NCBI GenBank assembly: GCA_016872225.1
Contig: VHAW01000022.1
Coordinates: 1 to 17,136 of the forward strand
Length of the DNA: 17,136 nucleotides
Direction: 5' to 3'
Origin: Sphingomonadales bacterium
GTDB taxonomy: Bacteria; Bacteroidota; Bacteroidia; UBA7662
The notes beneath the pieces were generated by a model. That model worked only from the letters and a program-made list of their open reading frames with translations, ran no database searches and had not been told where the DNA came from. The position numbers and the translations under genes are program-made. Positions 14,460-17,136 of the stretch are shown piece after piece. How positions within the stretch are numbered: the first letter of the stretch is position 1; every line of letters begins with the position of its first letter.

Positions 14460-15872
14460 ATGAAAAAACCTTTATCCGTACTTCAAAAGACCATCGCTCA
14501 ACCCGTTACGATGGAGGGCGTGGGATTGCACACTGGATCGTCCGTGATTGTTCGGTTCGTCCCAGCACCGGAGCATACCGGCTTCGTTTTTCGCAGAACT
14601 GACCTAAATCCCGTTGTGGATATCCCGGCCTTGGCCGAATACGTTGTAGAGACCAGCAGGGGGACCACCTTGGGGCGAGGTGATGCCAAAGTTCTTACGG
14701 TAGAGCATGCCCTTTCTGCGCTTACCGCGATGGACCTGGACAATGTTATAGTGGAGCTCAATTCCCCAGAAATCCCTATTGGGGATGGTAGCGCTTTACC
14801 GTTTATTCGTACTTTGCAAAAAGCTGGTATCGCAGAACAAAAGTTTGAGCGGGAGTATTTTGAATTGAAAGAACATTTTCATTTTGAAGATGAAATCAAG
14901 GGTACTGAGATAGATTTATTTCCCGATTCAGATTACCGCATCTCGGTCCTCATTGATTTTGATTCCAAGGCCTTGGGCAGACAGCATGCACGGATGGATT
15001 CCTTGGAATCTTTTGCCAAGGAAATTTCCCCGTGCAGAACATTTTGTTTTCTCCATGAGTTGGAAGAAATGTACAACCATAAACTGATCCAAGGAGGCGA
15101 CCTTAACAATGCCCTTGTTTTTATCGAAAACCCTGTTGCTAAGAAGCATTGGGGCCATCTTCGGGAAATGTTTGGACACCCAGACCTACAATTTCAAAGC
15201 GCAGGAGTGCTCAATCATCGTAAGCTGTATTTCGATAACGAGCCTGCTCGGCATAAATTACTTGATGTCGTTGGTGACTTTACTCTAATCGGACGCAGGT
15301 TGAAAGCCCACGCCATAGCCCACAAGCCCGGCCACAGTTCCAATACAGCCTTTGCTTTAGCCTTCCGAAAATACATGCTCGGCAAAGAAAGCCCCAAACT
15401 AACGAAGGATTCCCTAAAGTCTGCACCAAAGCAAACCGTCTTTGACTCTGCCCAAATCATGCAGTTCCTGCCGCATCGATACCCCTTCCTGTTGGTGGAC
15501 AAAATCGTTGAGATTTCCGAACAACATGTCGTAGGTATCAAGAATGTCAGCATCAATGAAAATTTCTTTCAAGGGCACTTCCCGGGTAATCCCGTTATGC
15601 CCGGTGTTCTGACCATCGAAGCCTTGGCTCAGGCCGGTGGGGTCCTTTGTCTAAACCTTATGGATGACCCCGGGGGATATTGGACCTACTTTACGCGCAT
15701 CGACAAGGTTAAATTCAAAGGGAAAGTATTCCCAGGAGATACCCTGGTTCTCAAACTAAAGTTAATAGAACCCATTCGTCGCGGAATTTGCCGGATGGAA
15801 GCCCAAGCCTTTGTCCAAGACCAAAAGGTCGTGGAGGCCGAGCTAATGGCTCAGCTGGTTCGAAAATCATGA
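14460..15872 (+). CDS. lpxC-fabZ: Bifunctional LpxC deacetylase / FabZ dehydratase
   Basis: One 470-residue frame joins two enzymes. LpxC (about 1-305) removes the acetyl group from UDP-3-O-acyl-GlcNAc, the committed step of lipid A synthesis, with zinc ligands H83 in VEHALSAL and H265/D269 in HKLLD, and catalytic H292 in HKPGHSSN. FabZ (about 325-470) dehydrates 3-hydroxyacyl-ACP in fatty-acid elongation, with catalytic H373 in GHFPGNPVMPG and E387, 14 residues apart as in E. coli FabZ. PHRYPFLLVDK opens the FabZ domain. This fusion is characteristic of Bacteroidota and couples two enzymes that compete for or supply 3-hydroxyacyl-ACP. The ATG at 14460 follows lpxD closely, and the TGA at 15870-15872 overlaps the lpxA ATG (ATGA). 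Confidence 0.96.
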   Translation: MKKPLSVLQKTIAQPVTMEGVGLHTGSSVIVRFVPAPEHTGFVFRRTDLNPVVDIPALAEYVVETSRGTTLGRGDAKVLTVEHALSALTAMDLDNVIVELNSPEIPIGDGSALPFIRTLQKAGIAEQKFEREYFELKEHFHFEDEIKGTEIDLFPDSDYRISVLIDFDSKALGRQHARMDSLESFAKEISPCRTFCFLHELEEMYNHKLIQGGDLNNALVFIENPVAKKHWGHLREMFGHPDLQFQSAGVLNHRKLYFDNEPARHKLLDVVGDFTLIGRRLKAHAIAHKPGHSSNTAFALAFRKYMLGKESPKLTKDSLKSAPKQTVFDSAQIMQFLPHRYPFLLVDKIVEISEQHVVGIKNVSINENFFQGHFPGNPVMPGVLTIEALAQAGGVLCLNLMDDPGGYWTYFTRIDKVKFKGKVFPGDTLVLKLKLIEPIRRGICRMEAQAFVQDQKVVEAELMAQLVRKS

Positions 15873-16645
15873 ACAAACTTTCTAATATTGATCCCAAAGC
15901 CAGGATTGGAAAAGGAACATTAGTCTCCCCTTTTGTAACCATCGAAGACGATGTCATCATTGGGGATAATTGTTGGTTAGGCCCTGGATGTTCTATAATG
16001 AAAGGTGCACGAATTGGGGACGCGGTCCAAATTTTTCAAGGAGCCGTCATCTCAGCGCCACCGCAGGACCTCAAGTACCGAGGCGAACCAACCTTAACAA
16101 GGATTGGTGATCGCACGATAATTCGAGAATGTGTGACCATTAATCGAGGGACCACCGATAGAAATGAAACCGTTGTGGGGAGAGATTGCCTACTCATGGC
16201 CTATACCCACGTTGCTCACGATTGCCTGCTGGGCGATCATGTCATTATGGCCAATTTGGCCACCCTTGCTGGTCATATCACCGTGCATAACTGGGCCATT
16301 TTGGAGGGCTTGGTTGCGGTGCAACAATTTCTAACCATCGGCGAACACAGCTTTGTTGGCGGGGGATCCCTGGTTCGTAAGGATGTCCCCCCCTTTGTGA
16401 AATGCGCCAAGGACCCCTTATCTTTCGCAGGGGTTAATGTAATCGGACTTCGTCGACGTGGTTTCAAAGAAGATGAAATTCGATTGATTGAAGACGTATA
16501 TCGCGTTATTTATGTTCGAGGTTATAACATTACACGCGCTATCGAACAAGTCGAAGTGGATATTGCACCATCCAAACTCAGAGATCGCATTTTGCAATTC
16601 ATTCGGCATTCCAATGCCGGTGTGATTCGCGGAATGATCGAATAA
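15869..16645 (+). CDS. lpxA: Acyl-ACP:UDP-N-acetylglucosamine O-acyltransferase LpxA
   Basis: LpxA catalyses the first, reversible step of lipid A synthesis, moving a 3-hydroxyacyl chain from ACP to UDP-GlcNAc. The 258-residue protein has left-handed beta-helix hexapeptide repeats over about 1-180 and a C-terminal helical domain (RRRGFKEDEIRLIEDVYRVI). Catalytic H117 is in AYTHVAHDCLLG, equal to E. coli H125. By alignment with that His, E. coli H160 corresponds to Q152 and the acyl-ruler G173 to G165. The ATG at 15869 overlaps the fabZ stop by ATGA, indicating translational coupling, and gives the usual LpxA start (MNKLSNIDPKARIG); a frame open further upstream lies inside fabZ and is not used. 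The ABC gene starts 20 bases after the stop. Confidence 0.96.
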   Translation: MNKLSNIDPKARIGKGTLVSPFVTIEDDVIIGDNCWLGPGCSIMKGARIGDAVQIFQGAVISAPPQDLKYRGEPTLTRIGDRTIIRECVTINRGTTDRNETVVGRDCLLMAYTHVAHDCLLGDHVIMANLATLAGHITVHNWAILEGLVAVQQFLTIGEHSFVGGGSLVRKDVPPFVKCAKDPLSFAGVNVIGLRRRGFKEDEIRLIEDVYRVIYVRGYNITRAIEQVEVDIAPSKLRDRILQFIRHSNAGVIRGMIE

Positions 16646-16665
16646 ACCATCACCTACCCCGCTTC

Positions 16666-17136
16666 ATGCCTGTCTTGCAACTTGAATCAATCGGCAAGCA
16701 ATTTCGAGGTCATTGGCTCTTCAAAGACCTGAACTTGTGGATTGAACCAGGGTCAGGCCTGGCCATCACCGGGCCGAATGGAAGTGGCAAATCCACTTTA
16801 CTCCAGTGTCTCGCCGGACTTGTAAGCCTGGACACTGGGCAAATGAAATGGAGCGAATCCCCAATAGGCCGTCCAGCCATGGCTTCTCCAACTATAGAAA
16901 TTCCGGGCGAGTTTACCCTGACCGAGATGCTTGAATTTCATTTCACCATCAATCCTATGCTTGCAGGTTACGATGCATTGCAAGAGCTCGATTCTTCGGG
17001 CCTAAGGGCTACCCCACCTTTACAAATCCGTCATTTCAGTTCAGGAATGTTACAAAAGCTACGCCTTGTCCTGGCCACTCTCAGCGATTCATCCCTGTTA
17101 CTGTTAGACGAACCGTATAGCCATCTCGATGCGCAT
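16666..17136 (+). CDS. ABC transporter ATP-binding protein, C-terminal part beyond window
   Basis: A frame from ATG at 16666 runs to the right edge, giving 157 residues with no stop. It has Walker A GPNGSGKST at 36-44, an ABC signature variant FSSGMLQK at 124-131 and Walker B LLLLDEPYSHLD at 144-155, so this is a nucleotide-binding domain that energises a membrane transporter. The region where the Q-loop glutamine is expected reads ASPTIEIPGEF (73-83), without Gln. The span between Walker A and the signature is short, about 80 residues, which limits the helical domain. It follows lpxA by 20 bases and is probably in the operon, so an envelope or lipid-related substrate is possible, but nothing in the sequence names it. 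A membrane partner is not visible in the window. To my memory a short ABC ATPase with a similar altered Q-loop is common beside lpxA in this phylum. Confidence 0.88.
   Translation, partial: MPVLQLESIGKQFRGHWLFKDLNLWIEPGSGLAITGPNGSGKSTLLQCLAGLVSLDTGQMKWSESPIGRPAMASPTIEIPGEFTLTEMLEFHFTINPMLAGYDALQELDSSGLRATPPLQIRHFSSGMLQKLRLVLATLSDSSLLLLDEPYSHLDAH

Noticed and set aside
15788..15868. Longer lpxA start at 15788
   Set aside because: The extension lies inside fabZ in another frame and has low-complexity Gly/Pro/Arg sequence; the ATG at 15869 gives the family N-terminus.

Overview
The window is a compact chromosomal stretch from a member of the Bacteroidota. Lineage markers seen in the sequence are an LpxC-FabZ fusion, a PorX-type response regulator with a PglZ domain, GldB- and GldE-type gliding proteins, a Bacteroidota-style HU/IHF protein, a Bacteroidota-type uridine kinase, and promoter-like TAnnTTTG boxes with almost no Shine-Dalgarno sequences. 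Base composition is intermediate by eye and no gene looks foreign. I see no mobile element, CRISPR array, rRNA or tRNA, and no obvious defence or biosynthetic cluster. Genus cannot be set from this alone.

Layout. (1) 1-2120, minus strand: mutY, ssb and gldE (running off the left edge) form one tight unit; mutY and ssb overlap by 59 bp, and ssb carries a 12-bp tandem array. (2) 2121-5269, plus strand: from a divergent promoter region run an HU/IHF protein, a TPR protein, a 29-codon basic protein of the COX24_C/mS38 (bS22-like) type, and after a 177-bp leader an RNase E/G. (3) 5274-7782, minus strand: an outer-membrane beta-barrel protein followed after one base by glutamine-dependent NAD synthetase. 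(4) 7830-8984, plus strand: a GldB-family protein. (5) 8990-11971, minus strand: porX, uridine kinase and a KtrA/TrkA-type RCK protein, the last two overlapping by 22 bp. (6) 12035-17136, plus strand: an HD phosphohydrolase, lpxD, lpxC-fabZ, lpxA and an ABC ATPase cut by the right edge.

How the genes fit together. The right third is an early lipid A operon: LpxA, LpxC and LpxD catalyse the first three UDP-GlcNAc acylation/deacylation steps and the fused FabZ links this to hydroxyacyl-ACP supply. The divergent neighbour porX regulates the type IX secretion system, whose cargo is often anchored to LPS. GldB and GldE at two other places are gliding-related, so envelope and motility genes are interleaved with housekeeping genes for DNA repair, RNA decay, NAD, uridine salvage and potassium.

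No wholly new system is evident. The points most worth checking are the tiny ribosomal-type gene, the mutY/ssb overlap with the repetitive SSB linker and unusual SSB tail, the structured rng leader, the GldB homologue without a lipobox, and the PorX/lipid A adjacency.
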